A stretch of DNA of 24,537 nt from a virus. Positions within the stretch are counted from its first letter, which is position 1; each line of letters opens with the position of its first letter. A program made the translations under genes and the position numbers. Where the stretch lies: IMG/VR virus record IMGVR_UViG_3300032892_000323, positions 1-24,537 of that record; one strand, written 5' to 3'. Positions 1 through 8,373 of the stretch are shown here, piece by piece. The notes under the pieces were generated by a model that had not been told where the DNA came from, did no database searches, and worked only from the letters and a program-made list of their open reading frames with translations.

Positions 1-37
1 TCCTCTGATTAAATGAAGTGGAGTACCCCCGCGTTGC

Positions 38-471
<434 letters not shown>

Positions 472-621
472 ATGAAGGAACGCGATGCCGATCGCGCCGA
501 GGCCGTGCGCCAAATCGCCGCAGTGCTAGCGGCGGCGTACTTGCGCCTGCGCTTCCCCGAAGCGCCCCAGCCTCAAGTTGACTGTGCCGAGAATTCCCGC
601 CCTCATGTGACTGCTGGTTAA
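472..621 (+). CDS. 49-residue small protein heading the recombination cassette
   Basis: This short frame starts with ATG at 472 behind a good ribosome-binding site (AAGGAGA, about 459-465) and ends at TAA 619-621, only four bases before the DUF2924 gene. The product starts MKERDADRAEAVRQIAA, has a charged N-terminal half, then an alanine/leucine-rich amphipathic helix (AAVLAAAYLRLRF) and a proline-rich tail. No domain is recognisable. From memory, very short proteins of this style sit just ahead of DUF2924 genes in similar recombinase cassettes, which supports it as real; that resemblance was not tested. Function unknown; it could be a small accessory or regulatory protein of the recombinase operon. 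Confidence 0.55.
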   Translation: MKERDADRAEAVRQIAAVLAAAYLRLRFPEAPQPQVDCAENSRPHVTAG

Positions 622-625
622 CACT

Positions 626-1159
626 ATGAGAACAGAGACCAACAGATCCACTGCCCTGCGCGAACAGATTGAGGCTTTGCGCCACATGACCGTCGGGCAG
701 CTCAAAGAAAAGTACCGTGAGGCGTTCGGCGAAACGAGCCGGTCAAATCACAAACAGTTCCTCTTCCGGCGCGTCGCCTGGCGATTGCAGGCGAACGCCC
801 ATGGCGGCCTCTCGGAACGCGCGCGTCGACGCGCCCTGGAGATCGCCAACGACGCCGACCTCAGGATTCGCGCGCCCAAGAACTTCTTGAAGGAGGACTT
901 GGACGAGACACGCGCAATCGAAGCGCACGTCGCGCCGACCCAGGACCCACGACTCCCGATGGCCGGGTCCGAACTGGTGCGGCGATACCGGGGGAAGGAC
1001 ATCGTCGTGCGCGTCCGCGAGGACGGATTCGAGTACGACGGCCACATCCACCGTTCCTTGAGTTCCGCCGTGCGACAGGCCACCGGCACACCCTGGAACG
1101 GGTTTGCGTTTTTCGGGCTGGGCGGAAAGCCAGGGAGGAAGCATGGCAGCCGCGACTAA
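626..1159 (+). CDS. DUF2924 domain protein of the recombination cassette
   Basis: A 177-residue basic protein that fits the DUF2924 family. It has an N-terminal helical part with MTVGQLKEKYREAFGE and the family-style LFRRVAWRLQANAHGGLSE (about residues 47-65). A C-terminal beta-rich part contains GSELVRRYRGKDIVVRVRED, then GFEYDGHIHRSLSSAVRQAT and TPWNGFAFFGL. This last part resembles the small DNA-contact domain of the family. The molecular role of DUF2924 is not established, but the gene is regularly paired with large serine recombinases. Here its 3' end overlaps the recombinase start at 1143 by 17 bases, which suggests co-translation. There is no strong ribosome-binding site at 626, so it may depend on translation of the small gene just upstream. 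Confidence 0.85.
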   Translation: MRTETNRSTALREQIEALRHMTVGQLKEKYREAFGETSRSNHKQFLFRRVAWRLQANAHGGLSERARRRALEIANDADLRIRAPKNFLKEDLDETRAIEAHVAPTQDPRLPMAGSELVRRYRGKDIVVRVREDGFEYDGHIHRSLSSAVRQATGTPWNGFAFFGLGGKPGRKHGSRD

Positions 1160-2681
1160 CCTCACTCCCTTGCCGAAGCCCATCCGATGTGCGATCTACA
1201 CGCGCAAGTCAACGGACGAGGGCCTGAACCAAGACTTCAATTCCCTCGACGCGCAGCGCGAGGCGGCCGAGGCATACATCCTTAGCCAAAAGCACGACGG
1301 CTGGACGTTGGTGCCCACGCAGTACAGCGACGGCGGGTACACCGGCGCGAATATCGAACGGCCCGGCGTGCGTCAGCTACTCGCCGACATCGAAGCCGGC
1401 AAGATCGACTGCGTGGTCGTCTACAAGGTTGATCGTCTGAGCCGGTCCCTGATCGACTTCGCCCGGATGATGGGTTTGTTCGAGAAGCACGGCGTGTGCT
1501 TCGTCTCCGTCACGCAGCAGTTCAATACGAACACGCCCCTCGGACGCCTGACCCTGAACATCCTCCTCTCCTTCGCGCAGTTCGAACGCGAGATCATCTC
1601 CGACCGCACGCGCGACAAGCAGGTCGCCGCGCGCAAGAAAGGTAAGTGGACCGGCGGCCACATCCTATTGGGCTACGACCTCGACCAGCAGAGCAAGAAG
1701 CTGGTGATCAACCCCGAGGAGGCTAGCCGCATCCGGGAGATGTTCAACCTCTACCTGGAAGGCACGTCGGTAATAGAGATCGTTCAACTATTCGACAGGC
1801 GTGGCTGGCGAAACAAGCAGTGGACCACCCAGGACGGCAAGCTGTACGGCGGCAGCCCACTGCGCCGGTGCCACATCTACAATCTGCTGGGCAACATCCT
1901 CTACACCGGACAGGTGAAGGTCGGGGACGAAGTCTACCCCGGCGAGCACGAGGCCATCATCGACCAGCGGACCTTCGAACTCGCACGGGTCAAGCTTCAG
2001 GAAAATACGTGGAAGGCCGGGAATCCGCATCGTGTGAAGTTCGATGCCTTGCTGCGCGGACTGATCTACTGCTCGTGCTGCGGGTCGGGCATGTATTCGA
2101 CGTACTCGGCCAACAAGCAGCGTCGCTACCGCTACTACGTCTGCTACCGGTCGCAGCAGAAGGTTGACGGCTACTGCAACTCCCGGTCGGTGTCCGCTCC
2201 GTCCGTTGAGGAGGCCGTCGTCGAAAGCATCCGGCGCGTTGGCGTTCATCCCGACGTGCTTGCCGAGACGGCGCACACGGCCCGCCAGCGCCTCGGGGAA
2301 ATTCTCAGCGGCCTCCGCGACGAACTGAATACGGTGAACGGTCGCGTAAAGAACCTGAAGTCCCAGGTTGCTCGACTCCGAAACCCGGAACTGGCGCGGC
2401 TGGCCGAGATCCGGGAGCAGATCGCAATGGGCGAAGCCCGCGCGGAGGAACTCCGCAAGGAGATTCTGCGACGCGAGAAGCAACGGATCGACGAGAAGGA
2501 TTTGCGCCGGACGATGGACTCGTTCGAGGAAGTGTGGAAGGCGATGAACCTGGAAGAGCAGCGCACGCTTCTGAGGCAGCTTGTCGAGAAGGTCGGCTAC
2601 GACGGCCGCACCGGCAAGGTGACCGTGAGCTTCAAGTCTGCTGGCGTCAAGGAACTGGTTCAGAAGGAGGCGGTCCGATGA
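1143..2681 (+). CDS. Large serine recombinase (resolvase/invertase-type integrase)
   Basis: A 512-residue site-specific recombinase that should cut and rejoin DNA through a phosphoserine link. The resolvase catalytic domain spans about residues 13-160. It has YTRKST with predicted nucleophile Ser23, the FNSLDAQRE segment, and the arginine motif VDRLSRSLIDF. A recombinase domain follows (about 175-300), then a zinc-beta-ribbon with CSCCGSG and the later YYVCYR and YCNSR cysteines. A long charged coiled-coil follows (about 375-460), as in integrases that control direction through this part. The open frame extends upstream to 1104, but ATG 1143 is preferred because AGGGAGGA lies just before it. 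The gene overlaps the next by ATGA at 2678. It is probably the integrase of the element; transposon-type use is an alternative. Confidence 0.95.
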   Translation: MAAATNLTPLPKPIRCAIYTRKSTDEGLNQDFNSLDAQREAAEAYILSQKHDGWTLVPTQYSDGGYTGANIERPGVRQLLADIEAGKIDCVVVYKVDRLSRSLIDFARMMGLFEKHGVCFVSVTQQFNTNTPLGRLTLNILLSFAQFEREIISDRTRDKQVAARKKGKWTGGHILLGYDLDQQSKKLVINPEEASRIREMFNLYLEGTSVIEIVQLFDRRGWRNKQWTTQDGKLYGGSPLRRCHIYNLLGNILYTGQVKVGDEVYPGEHEAIIDQRTFELARVKLQENTWKAGNPHRVKFDALLRGLIYCSCCGSGMYSTYSANKQRRYRYYVCYRSQQKVDGYCNSRSVSAPSVEEAVVESIRRVGVHPDVLAETAHTARQRLGEILSGLRDELNTVNGRVKNLKSQVARLRNPELARLAEIREQIAMGEARAEELRKEILRREKQRIDEKDLRRTMDSFEEVWKAMNLEEQRTLLRQLVEKVGYDGRTGKVTVSFKSAGVKELVQKEAVR

Positions 2682-3055
2682 AGAACACCAGCGATACCCT
2701 TCAGATCGAAATCACCGTTGCCCAACCAAATGGCCGCAGCAGGTCTTGCCGGACCAAGGCACCCAACGCGCCGGAGCCGCCGCGCATCCCACGAATCGCT
2801 CGGCTCATGGCTCTTGCCATTAAGTTCCAGGACATCGTCGACCGCGGCGAAGTCCGCGACTATGCCGACCTCGCTCGTCTCGGGTACGTTTCGCGTGCAA
2901 GGATTACCCAGATCATGAACATGCTGAACCTCGCGCCAGACATTCAGGAGCGTCTGCTAACGTCCCCAATTGCATTGAACGAATCAAGAATCAGAGCAGT
3001 GGTTCGGCACGTCCTTTGGGAGCAGCAACGTTCGGCTTTTTCTCCGCTGCATTAG
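2678..3055 (+). CDS. ParB/KorB-like helix-turn-helix protein linked to the recombinase
   Basis: A 125-residue protein starting at ATG 2678, which overlaps the recombinase stop as ATGA and has AAGGAGG upstream. The central part, about residues 43-95, reads as a KorB/ParB-type DNA-binding helix-turn-helix: ARLMALAIKFQDIVDRGEVR, then DYADLARLGYVSRARITQIM and NLAPDIQERLL. The N-terminal 40 residues are polar and basic and probably disordered. Similar short HTH proteins commonly follow large serine recombinases in the same arrangement. It may be a repressor of the cassette or a recombination directionality helper; neither role can be read from the sequence. The C-terminus ends ERLLTSPIALNESRIRAVVR plus about 15 residues. 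Confidence 0.8.
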   Translation: MKNTSDTLQIEITVAQPNGRSRSCRTKAPNAPEPPRIPRIARLMALAIKFQDIVDRGEVRDYADLARLGYVSRARITQIMNMLNLAPDIQERLLTSPIALNESRIRAVVRHVLWEQQRSAFSPLH

Positions 3056-3078
3056 ATGCAGAGGAACCCGTACAGGTG

Positions 3079-3100
3079 CGCGCGCCCTTTGGGATGCGCG
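3079..3100 (+). terminator. GC-rich hairpin after the recombination cassette
   Basis: Bases 3079-3087 pair with 3091-3100 around a TTT loop, with one bulged A and one G-T pair, giving a nine-pair GC-rich stem. It lies 24 bases after the HTH gene and before the deaminase. No T-run follows, so a simple Rho-independent terminator is unlikely. It may act as an attenuator or a 3' mRNA stabiliser, or as part of an untranslated regulatory RNA for the deaminase. Confidence 0.35.
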
Positions 3101-3117
3101 ACAATACACTCTATTGT
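3101..3117. promoter_or_regulatory. Palindrome just upstream of the deaminase gene
   Basis: ACAATA at 3101-3106 is the reverse complement of TATTGT at 3112-3117 with a five-base spacer, 25 bases ahead of the deaminase ATG at 3143. Its AT-rich arms stand out from the GC-rich surroundings. It is placed to be an operator for the deaminase or part of its promoter. No consensus is recognised. Confidence 0.35.
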
Positions 3118-3142
3118 GGTTTTGCCAAACTGAGAATTGAAG

Positions 3143-4765
3143 ATGTCGGCGGTACATAACCCCCTACCGATAATCCAACCTGGTCCGCATCAGGACTCGC
3201 GTGGCCTTGTACTGAGCCATGCCGCCAACGAACACGTATTCGGGGTTGTTGGGCACGTCGGCTCCGGCACTTCGGAGATCGCAAAGGCCCTGCGCGATAT
3301 CCTGAACGATCCCACACTGCCAGGCGGCGCATTCGATTGCGAGATCCTTAAGGCGCGCGACGCCATTTTGGGCTGGGCGGGCCGGAATGGAAAGGCCGTG
3401 CCAGCGGGCGGTGATCGGTCCTTAACGGCAACTGAGCAACTCCAAGATCTCGGCGACGAGATGCGCTCCCAGCAAACCAGTGCTGGTGAATTGGACTGTC
3501 CAGCGGTTGCAAGATCTCTGATCCTAACGATCCGCACAACTCGCGCAACCAAGTTGGGCGTACCCTCGAACGACGCCGTGCCCGTGGTGCCAGACGGAAG
3601 GCGTCGTGCGTACATCCTCGATTCGCTGAGACATCCGGCAGAGGTCGAGCTGCTGCGCCACGTTTACCAAGAGGCATTTGTTCTCATTGGCGTGGTCTGC
3701 GAGGAGAAGAAGAGACTTGATCGGATAGTGCACAAGTACGCGGATGCCGGTCATGAGCGGGCCAAGGCTTTCATGAAGAGGGACGCCGAGGCCAAGGAGA
3801 AGCACGGCCAGCACGTCGCCGACACGTTTCACTTGTCGGATTTTTTTGTCGATAATACGGTTGATCGTCTCCAACCAAACGGTGACGCCAATCCGGCCTG
3901 GGACATCAATGAAAGGCTCGCCAGACTGGTCAACATCTTGACGCATTCCGACGTGGTTCGACCCGACATGGCTGAGACGGCCATGCACCATGCCCACGGC
4001 GCGATGATGCAGAGCGCGTGTATGTCACGGCAGGTTGGAGCCGCTTTGGTCGACCGGGCGGGCAATATCATCTCAACGGGAACGAATGAAGTCCCCAAAG
4101 CCGGGGGCGGCGTCTACGGCGAGACCTTCGGGCGATCCGAGATCGATGATCGATGCGCCCTCAGGCGGACGGCGGACAAACGCTATTGCAGCAATACTCG
4201 CGAGCAGAATCGAATCATCGAAGATCTGATTTCCGAGATTCCTGAACTCGCCGCACTCGACGCCGACCGGAAGCGGGCTCTGGCCGTTGACCTACGGCGC
4301 ACACGGATCGGGGGCCTGCTTGAGTTCAGTAGGGCGGTGCACGCCGAGATGGATGCACTGCTTTCTGCAGCTCGTGAGGGATTCTCCCTCGTCGGGACAC
4401 GTCTCTTCGTGACGACTTTCCCGTGCCATTACTGTGCGCGACATCTTGTGACAGCGGGTGTGGATGAAGTTCAATACATCGAACCATATCCGAAGAGCCA
4501 AGCTCTCGATTTACACGAAGACGCGATTCAGGTCGAAGGGTCTGGCTGGAAGCAGCCCAGCGAAGGCGGCACGAAGGTTCTCTTCCGTCCCTTTTCTGGC
4601 GTCGCCCCAAGGATGTACAAACGGTCCTTTATGAAGGATCGTGATCTCAAGAATAAGGACACAGGGCTTCGCGAGTTTGGAGATCCGACATGGGGAAGCC
4701 CGTGGCACCTGCGCCGCGTTAGCTATGTGGAATTGGAAGCAGACTTAGCGAGGACAGCGCCATGA
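3143..4765 (+). CDS. avcD: AvcD-type anti-phage deoxycytidylate deaminase
   Basis: A 540-residue two-domain protein. The N-terminal part (about 30-270) is a P-loop kinase-like domain with GVVGHVGSGTSEIAKAL. The loop GHVGSGTS (37-44) lacks the usual Walker A lysine. The C-terminal half is a zinc-dependent CMP/dCMP deaminase domain: the His-Ala-Glu motif has His400 and Glu402 (RAVHAEMDALL), and PCHYC carries Cys428 and Cys431. SRQVGAALVDRAGNIISTGT and VQYIEPYPKSQALDLHEDA are further family features. Family members (AvcD, also called anti-phage dCTP deaminase) convert dCTP/dCMP to dUTP/dUMP during phage infection, draining the nucleotide pool. TTG at 3137 is in frame, but ATG 3143 is the likelier start. 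In Vibrio the toxin is held in check by an RNA, AvcI; only 87 bases separate this gene from the previous one. Confidence 0.9.
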   Translation: MSAVHNPLPIIQPGPHQDSRGLVLSHAANEHVFGVVGHVGSGTSEIAKALRDILNDPTLPGGAFDCEILKARDAILGWAGRNGKAVPAGGDRSLTATEQLQDLGDEMRSQQTSAGELDCPAVARSLILTIRTTRATKLGVPSNDAVPVVPDGRRRAYILDSLRHPAEVELLRHVYQEAFVLIGVVCEEKKRLDRIVHKYADAGHERAKAFMKRDAEAKEKHGQHVADTFHLSDFFVDNTVDRLQPNGDANPAWDINERLARLVNILTHSDVVRPDMAETAMHHAHGAMMQSACMSRQVGAALVDRAGNIISTGTNEVPKAGGGVYGETFGRSEIDDRCALRRTADKRYCSNTREQNRIIEDLISEIPELAALDADRKRALAVDLRRTRIGGLLEFSRAVHAEMDALLSAAREGFSLVGTRLFVTTFPCHYCARHLVTAGVDEVQYIEPYPKSQALDLHEDAIQVEGSGWKQPSEGGTKVLFRPFSGVAPRMYKRSFMKDRDLKNKDTGLREFGDPTWGSPWHLRRVSYVELEADLARTAP

Positions 4766-5283
4766 ATCAGCAAGAGCAACGTCCGCGCCTTCGCCTTGTG
4801 CGAAAGCCAACACGGATTCAAGTTAATCAGGACGATTTCGTCGAACCGGGGCCACAGGCACTGTTGTTCCCCCTGCCGAAGAAAGATCTTCTCCTGTTCC
4901 TTCTCTTCCCTGGAGTGACAGAGGAAGAATTTACGGCCGCACTCGACTATGCAAGGCCGGTGATCATCCTCGAACTACGGAGGGCCCCCCGATTTGACAT
5001 TGGAAGCCTGAACCGCCAAGTTGCGTTTGAGTGGTTCGAGCGCAGTCACTCAAAGTACTACGATCTGGCGCCTCAGAGTTCCGCACCGGACGATGACACT
5101 CATTGGGACCCGTTAGCGTTGGTCGAACTATTTCTCAAGCGAGTAGGGTCGAAGGTTGAAGGTCCGATCATGCTGCTGATTAACGATCGCCAGCCCGAAG
5201 ACCTGGCCCCGCAGATTGCCCAGAGATTTGCCACTGCATCAAAGTCAGCGTGGAATACTTTCGAGATCCCCCAGTACGCTTGA
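4762..5283 (+). CDS. Unrecognised 173-residue protein coupled to the deaminase
   Basis: The start ATG at 4762 overlaps the deaminase stop as ATGA, so the two are probably translated together. The product begins with a basic, arginine-rich tail (PRLRLVRKPTRIQVNQDDF, about 9-27). It then has a hydrophobic, likely beta-strand core (KDLLLFLLFPGVTEEEF), VIILELRRAPRFDIGSLNRQ (about 68-87) and AFEWFERSHSKYYDLAP. An acidic linker and a final strand-helix with KVEGPIMLLINDRQPEDLAP (about 132-151) follow. No signal peptide or membrane segment is convincing. The strand followed by Arg-Phe-Asp and a Leu-Asn-Arg faintly recalls DUF488-like alpha/beta proteins, but this is weak. The context suggests a modulator, sensor or antitoxin for the deaminase; that is inference only. 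Confidence 0.8.
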   Translation: MNQQEQRPRLRLVRKPTRIQVNQDDFVEPGPQALLFPLPKKDLLLFLLFPGVTEEEFTAALDYARPVIILELRRAPRFDIGSLNRQVAFEWFERSHSKYYDLAPQSSAPDDDTHWDPLALVELFLKRVGSKVEGPIMLLINDRQPEDLAPQIAQRFATASKSAWNTFEIPQYA

Positions 5284-5333
5284 GCGGGCACTGGACTTTG
5301 TCATTTGCCTCAAAGCTGCTCCCGTGAATGCGA

Positions 5334-5349
5334 AGCCCCGGTCCGGGCT
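5334..5349. terminator. Possible weak hairpin between convergent genes
   Basis: AGCCC at 5334-5338 pairs with GGGCT at 5345-5349 around a six-base loop. It touches the stop codon of the minus-strand Res gene, which converges with the deaminase partner gene. The stem is short and has no clear T-run on either strand. It is listed because nothing else in this 64-base gap could end transcription from both sides. Confidence 0.2.
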
Positions 5350-8300
5350 ACTTGACCAGTTCCATCAACTTGGAATAGCTATCGACCACATCGTACTTCA
5401 CCTGGTCCGACGTAATCTTGGCGAAGAAGCGCCGGGCGCACTCGATCTTGCTTTCCTCGATCCTTCGCAAATCCATCGATGACAGGCTGCCTTTGGTTTC
5501 CGCAATGAAGTAGATGTGCTTGACGGAGCCCTGCTTGAACGCGATCGCCCAGTCCGGGTTGTAGTTGCCGACGGGCGTGGGGATCAGGAAGGCGCGAGGC
5601 AGTTTCGCATACACCTCCACCTCCGTGCCGGTGTCCAACTCGCGGACGAACTTCCGCTCCGTCTCCGCGTCCGTGAAGACGTAGTCGTATATGTGGCGGT
5701 TGGCTTTGACGGCCTTGCTGAAATTCTCCCTTGGCTTCTCCCTGGTGAAAATGTCAACATCGTGTGCGTCGTCAACGGGGTTGTACGCGAGGTGCTCGAC
5801 AATCACGGTCGCCTTCTGCTCGTTGATCAGTTGCGCGGCCTTTCGAATGAAGTCTTCGGGGTTCGCGCGGTACTGGCTGAAGACCGCCGGACTGATCCTC
5901 TGAAGGATGGCTCCAATCGTGGCGCGCGTTAGTTTCGTCTCCTCGGTCAACTTGCCAATGAGATCGTACCGAACCGCGGAATGAACCGAGGTCTTCAAGT
6001 GGGCGGTCTCGGTTGCCTGGATACGGAAAGCATCACCTTTCTTCACGGCTTCATAGCTGGCGTCATCGGTTTGCTCGCCGCGTTGGATGGTGTACTGCAA
6101 CGGCGTGACCTTCAGTTCCTTGTCCAATACCGCGATGCTCTTCGTCACCAATTCCTCGGTTTCGAAGTGAACCGTGTAGGCGGCCTTACGGTTAATCCGG
6201 CCCCAAAGCTCCTGGAACTCCTTCTTATGGAAGTTGGCATTCAGCGGGTTCGCTTTCATCATGCGCTCGTCCTCGATCGCCGGAAGCTGCGCGTCGCTGA
6301 ACACCGTGTCGATCAACTGAAAGACCTGCGGGGCGAACGGAGCCAGATCCGCCGGCAGTGGCGCGAGCGTTCCCTCGCGTTTGGCGTCGTGATACGCGGA
6401 GGCGATCCGGTCGCCGTCATCGGTGTAGTCGTTCTTGAGCAAGTACTTGTAAATGGCTTTCGCCATCGGAGCAGTGATCTTCACCTCGCCGGTATCCGTT
6501 TTGAGGACCTTGCCGGTGAAGTACGCCTCATCTGCTTTGAGCGGCCGCGCGGAGAGCGTGGCGCTGATATCGCGTTGCAGGCCAGTCACGAAGTCCTTGT
6601 AGCTTTCGCTGGCAATGACCGTCAACACGTTGACCTGATGTACCGTCGCTGGATCGTCCATGCGATCACCCTGCTGATTCACGGCCAGGCGCAATCCGCG
6701 TCCGACTTCCTGCCGGCGGGAGACCGTGCTGTCGCTGTGCTTGAGCGTACCGATAACGAAGACGTTCGGGTTGTCCCACCCTTCGCGCAGAGCCGAGTGC
6801 GAAAAGATGAAGCGGACCGGCTCCTCGAACGACAAGAGCCGTTCTTTGTCCTTCAAAATGAGGTCGTAGGCGTCAACATCGTCGGCTTCGGTCGAACGCG
6901 CGCCGGTGCTTGGATTGACCAAACGTTTGCTCTTCTTGTCGATTGAGAAATAGCCGTTATGCGTCTCGGTTGTCGGGATGCCCTTCAGGTACCGGTTGTA
7001 TGGCGAATCCTCAAGCGTGAGCACTTCGCTCAATTGGAGGTTGTACTCTTCCTCGAAGATCCGGGCATATTCGCCCGGGTTCTCGACTCCTCCGTCGTAG
7101 GAGCGGTATTTGGCGACTTCATCGATGAAGAAAAGCGTGAGGACCTTCAGCCCCTGCGCAAACAGTGCCTGCTCCTTTTCGAAGTGCGCCTTGATGGCCT
7201 CGCGGATCTGAATGCGCCGTAACGCGCCCTCCGTCACATCGCCAGTTGCCTCTCCGGCCTGGAGGATTACGCCGTTGGTGAAGTTCAGCGTGTTGTCGAT
7301 GGCGTTGATGTCCGAGACAACGAATCCTTTGTATTGGTCGAGGCCGTCCGACAAATCATACAGATTGTCTTTCTTGCCGACTCTCCGCAAAACCCGTTTG
7401 ATCCCTGCGGCGTGGCGGATTTCGATTTCGAGCCGCGCCTCAGGTGCTTTGGTCGTCGAGACTTGGATCGATTCGAGGTACAAGTAGGCGTTCGTCCCGG
7501 CCAGGCCCTTCACAGAAATCCCACGAACCGCAATCTTCTTCACGAGCTTCTGGTTGTAGGCGTCCAGCGCGTCCAGGCGATAGACCTTATTGTGCTCCTG
7601 CTTGTGCGTCGCGGAATACCGCAGGATCATCAGCGGATTGAACTCCTTCAGAGACTCGATCGTCTTGGCGCCCTCCATCCTCTGAGGCTCGTCCAGAATC
7701 AGGATCGGCCGATTTCGCGAGATCACGTCGATCGGGCGGCGGGACTGGAAGTCATCCAGCTCCTCGTAAATCCTGCGGGCATCCTGGCCGCGCGCATTGA
7801 ACGCCTGGACGTTGATCACCATGACGTTGATTCCGGCGTCTGACGAGAAGCTTTCCAGGTTGTGAAGCTGCTTCGAGTTGTAAATGAAAAAGCGAGCACG
7901 CCTGCCGTATTGCTCCAGGAAGTGCTCAGCCGTGATTTCGAGCGATTTGAACACGCCCTCCCGAATGGCGATGCTGGGGACGACGACGATGAACTTGCTC
8001 CAACCATAACGCTGGTTAAGCTCGAACATCGTCTTGATGTAGCAGTACGTTTTGCCGGTGCCGGTCTCCATCTCAACATCGAGGTTGATGTCGCAGACCG
8101 GTGTTCGTTTGAGCGCCTCCGAGAGCGTAAGGTTCCGGCTTTGCTGGACCGTCTGAATATTCTTCAGCACTTGGCTCAATGGGATCGCCAGATCGGTGTT
8201 CTTGAAACCCGTGAACTCAAGGTTCGCGAGGAATGGAGAGTTGGGATCGATTTCGCGACCGGGATCGATCCGATAGACCACGCCGCCATTCAAAGACTGG

Positions 8301-8371
8301 CCCTGGAAGCTATCGACGACAGCGGCAACGGCATCATCTTGGAAGCCCTGCTGTTTGAACTTCAGCTTCAT
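5348..8371 (-). CDS. res: Type III restriction endonuclease subunit Res
   Basis: A 1007-residue DEAD/DEAH-box superfamily 2 helicase with a C-terminal nuclease. Walker A is [11 protein letters not shown] (P-loop 102-108), the Walker B form is [12 protein letters not shown] (DEPQ 227-230), motif III is RYSATH (SAT 253-255), and the later [20 protein letters not shown] and [13 protein letters not shown] correspond to motifs V and VI. Near the end, NPDWAIAF (Asp940) and FIAETKGS (Glu958, Lys960) form the PD-(D/E)xK nuclease site typical of type III Res proteins. With Mod it cleaves DNA at unmethylated asymmetric sites after ATP hydrolysis. Full length for the family and all key residues are intact, so it looks active. 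The start lies two bases after the Mod stop. It is the last gene of the minus-strand operon. Confidence 0.95.
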   Translation of the reverse strand: MKLKFKQQGFQDDAVAAVVDSFQGQSLNGGVVYRIDPGREIDPNSPFLANLEFTGFKNTDLAIPLSQVLKNIQTVQQSRNLTLSEALKRTPVCDINLDVEMETGTGKTYCYIKTMFELNQRYGWSKFIVVVPSIAIREGVFKSLEITAEHFLEQYGRRARFFIYNSKQLHNLESFSSDAGINVMVINVQAFNARGQDARRIYEELDDFQSRRPIDVISRNRPILILDEPQRMEGAKTIESLKEFNPLMILRYSATHKQEHNKVYRLDALDAYNQKLVKKIAVRGISVKGLAGTNAYLYLESIQVSTTKAPEARLEIEIRHAAGIKRVLRRVGKKDNLYDLSDGLDQYKGFVVSDINAIDNTLNFTNGVILQAGEATGDVTEGALRRIQIREAIKAHFEKEQALFAQGLKVLTLFFIDEVAKYRSYDGGVENPGEYARIFEEEYNLQLSEVLTLEDSPYNRYLKGIPTTETHNGYFSIDKKSKRLVNPSTGARSTEADDVDAYDLILKDKERLLSFEEPVRFIFSHSALREGWDNPNVFVIGTLKHSDSTVSRRQEVGRGLRLAVNQQGDRMDDPATVHQVNVLTVIASESYKDFVTGLQRDISATLSARPLKADEAYFTGKVLKTDTGEVKITAPMAKAIYKYLLKNDYTDDGDRIASAYHDAKREGTLAPLPADLAPFAPQVFQLIDTVFSDAQLPAIEDERMMKANPLNANFHKKEFQELWGRINRKAAYTVHFETEELVTKSIAVLDKELKVTPLQYTIQRGEQTDDASYEAVKKGDAFRIQATETAHLKTSVHSAVRYDLIGKLTEETKLTRATIGAILQRISPAVFSQYRANPEDFIRKAAQLINEQKATVIVEHLAYNPVDDAHDVDIFTREKPRENFSKAVKANRHIYDYVFTDAETERKFVRELDTGTEVEVYAKLPRAFLIPTPVGNYNPDWAIAFKQGSVKHIYFIAETKGSLSSMDLRRIEESKIECARRFFAKITSDQVKYDVVDSYSKLMELVK

Positions 8372-8373
8372 GG

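Noticed and set aside
1788-2483. A 231-residue minus-strand frame in the recombinase
   Set aside because: It is a GC-driven shadow of the recombinase zinc-ribbon and coiled-coil coding region.
5981-6946. A 321-residue plus-strand frame inside the Res gene
   Set aside because: It is antisense to a complete type III Res protein with intact motifs; no ribosome-binding site or domain supports it.
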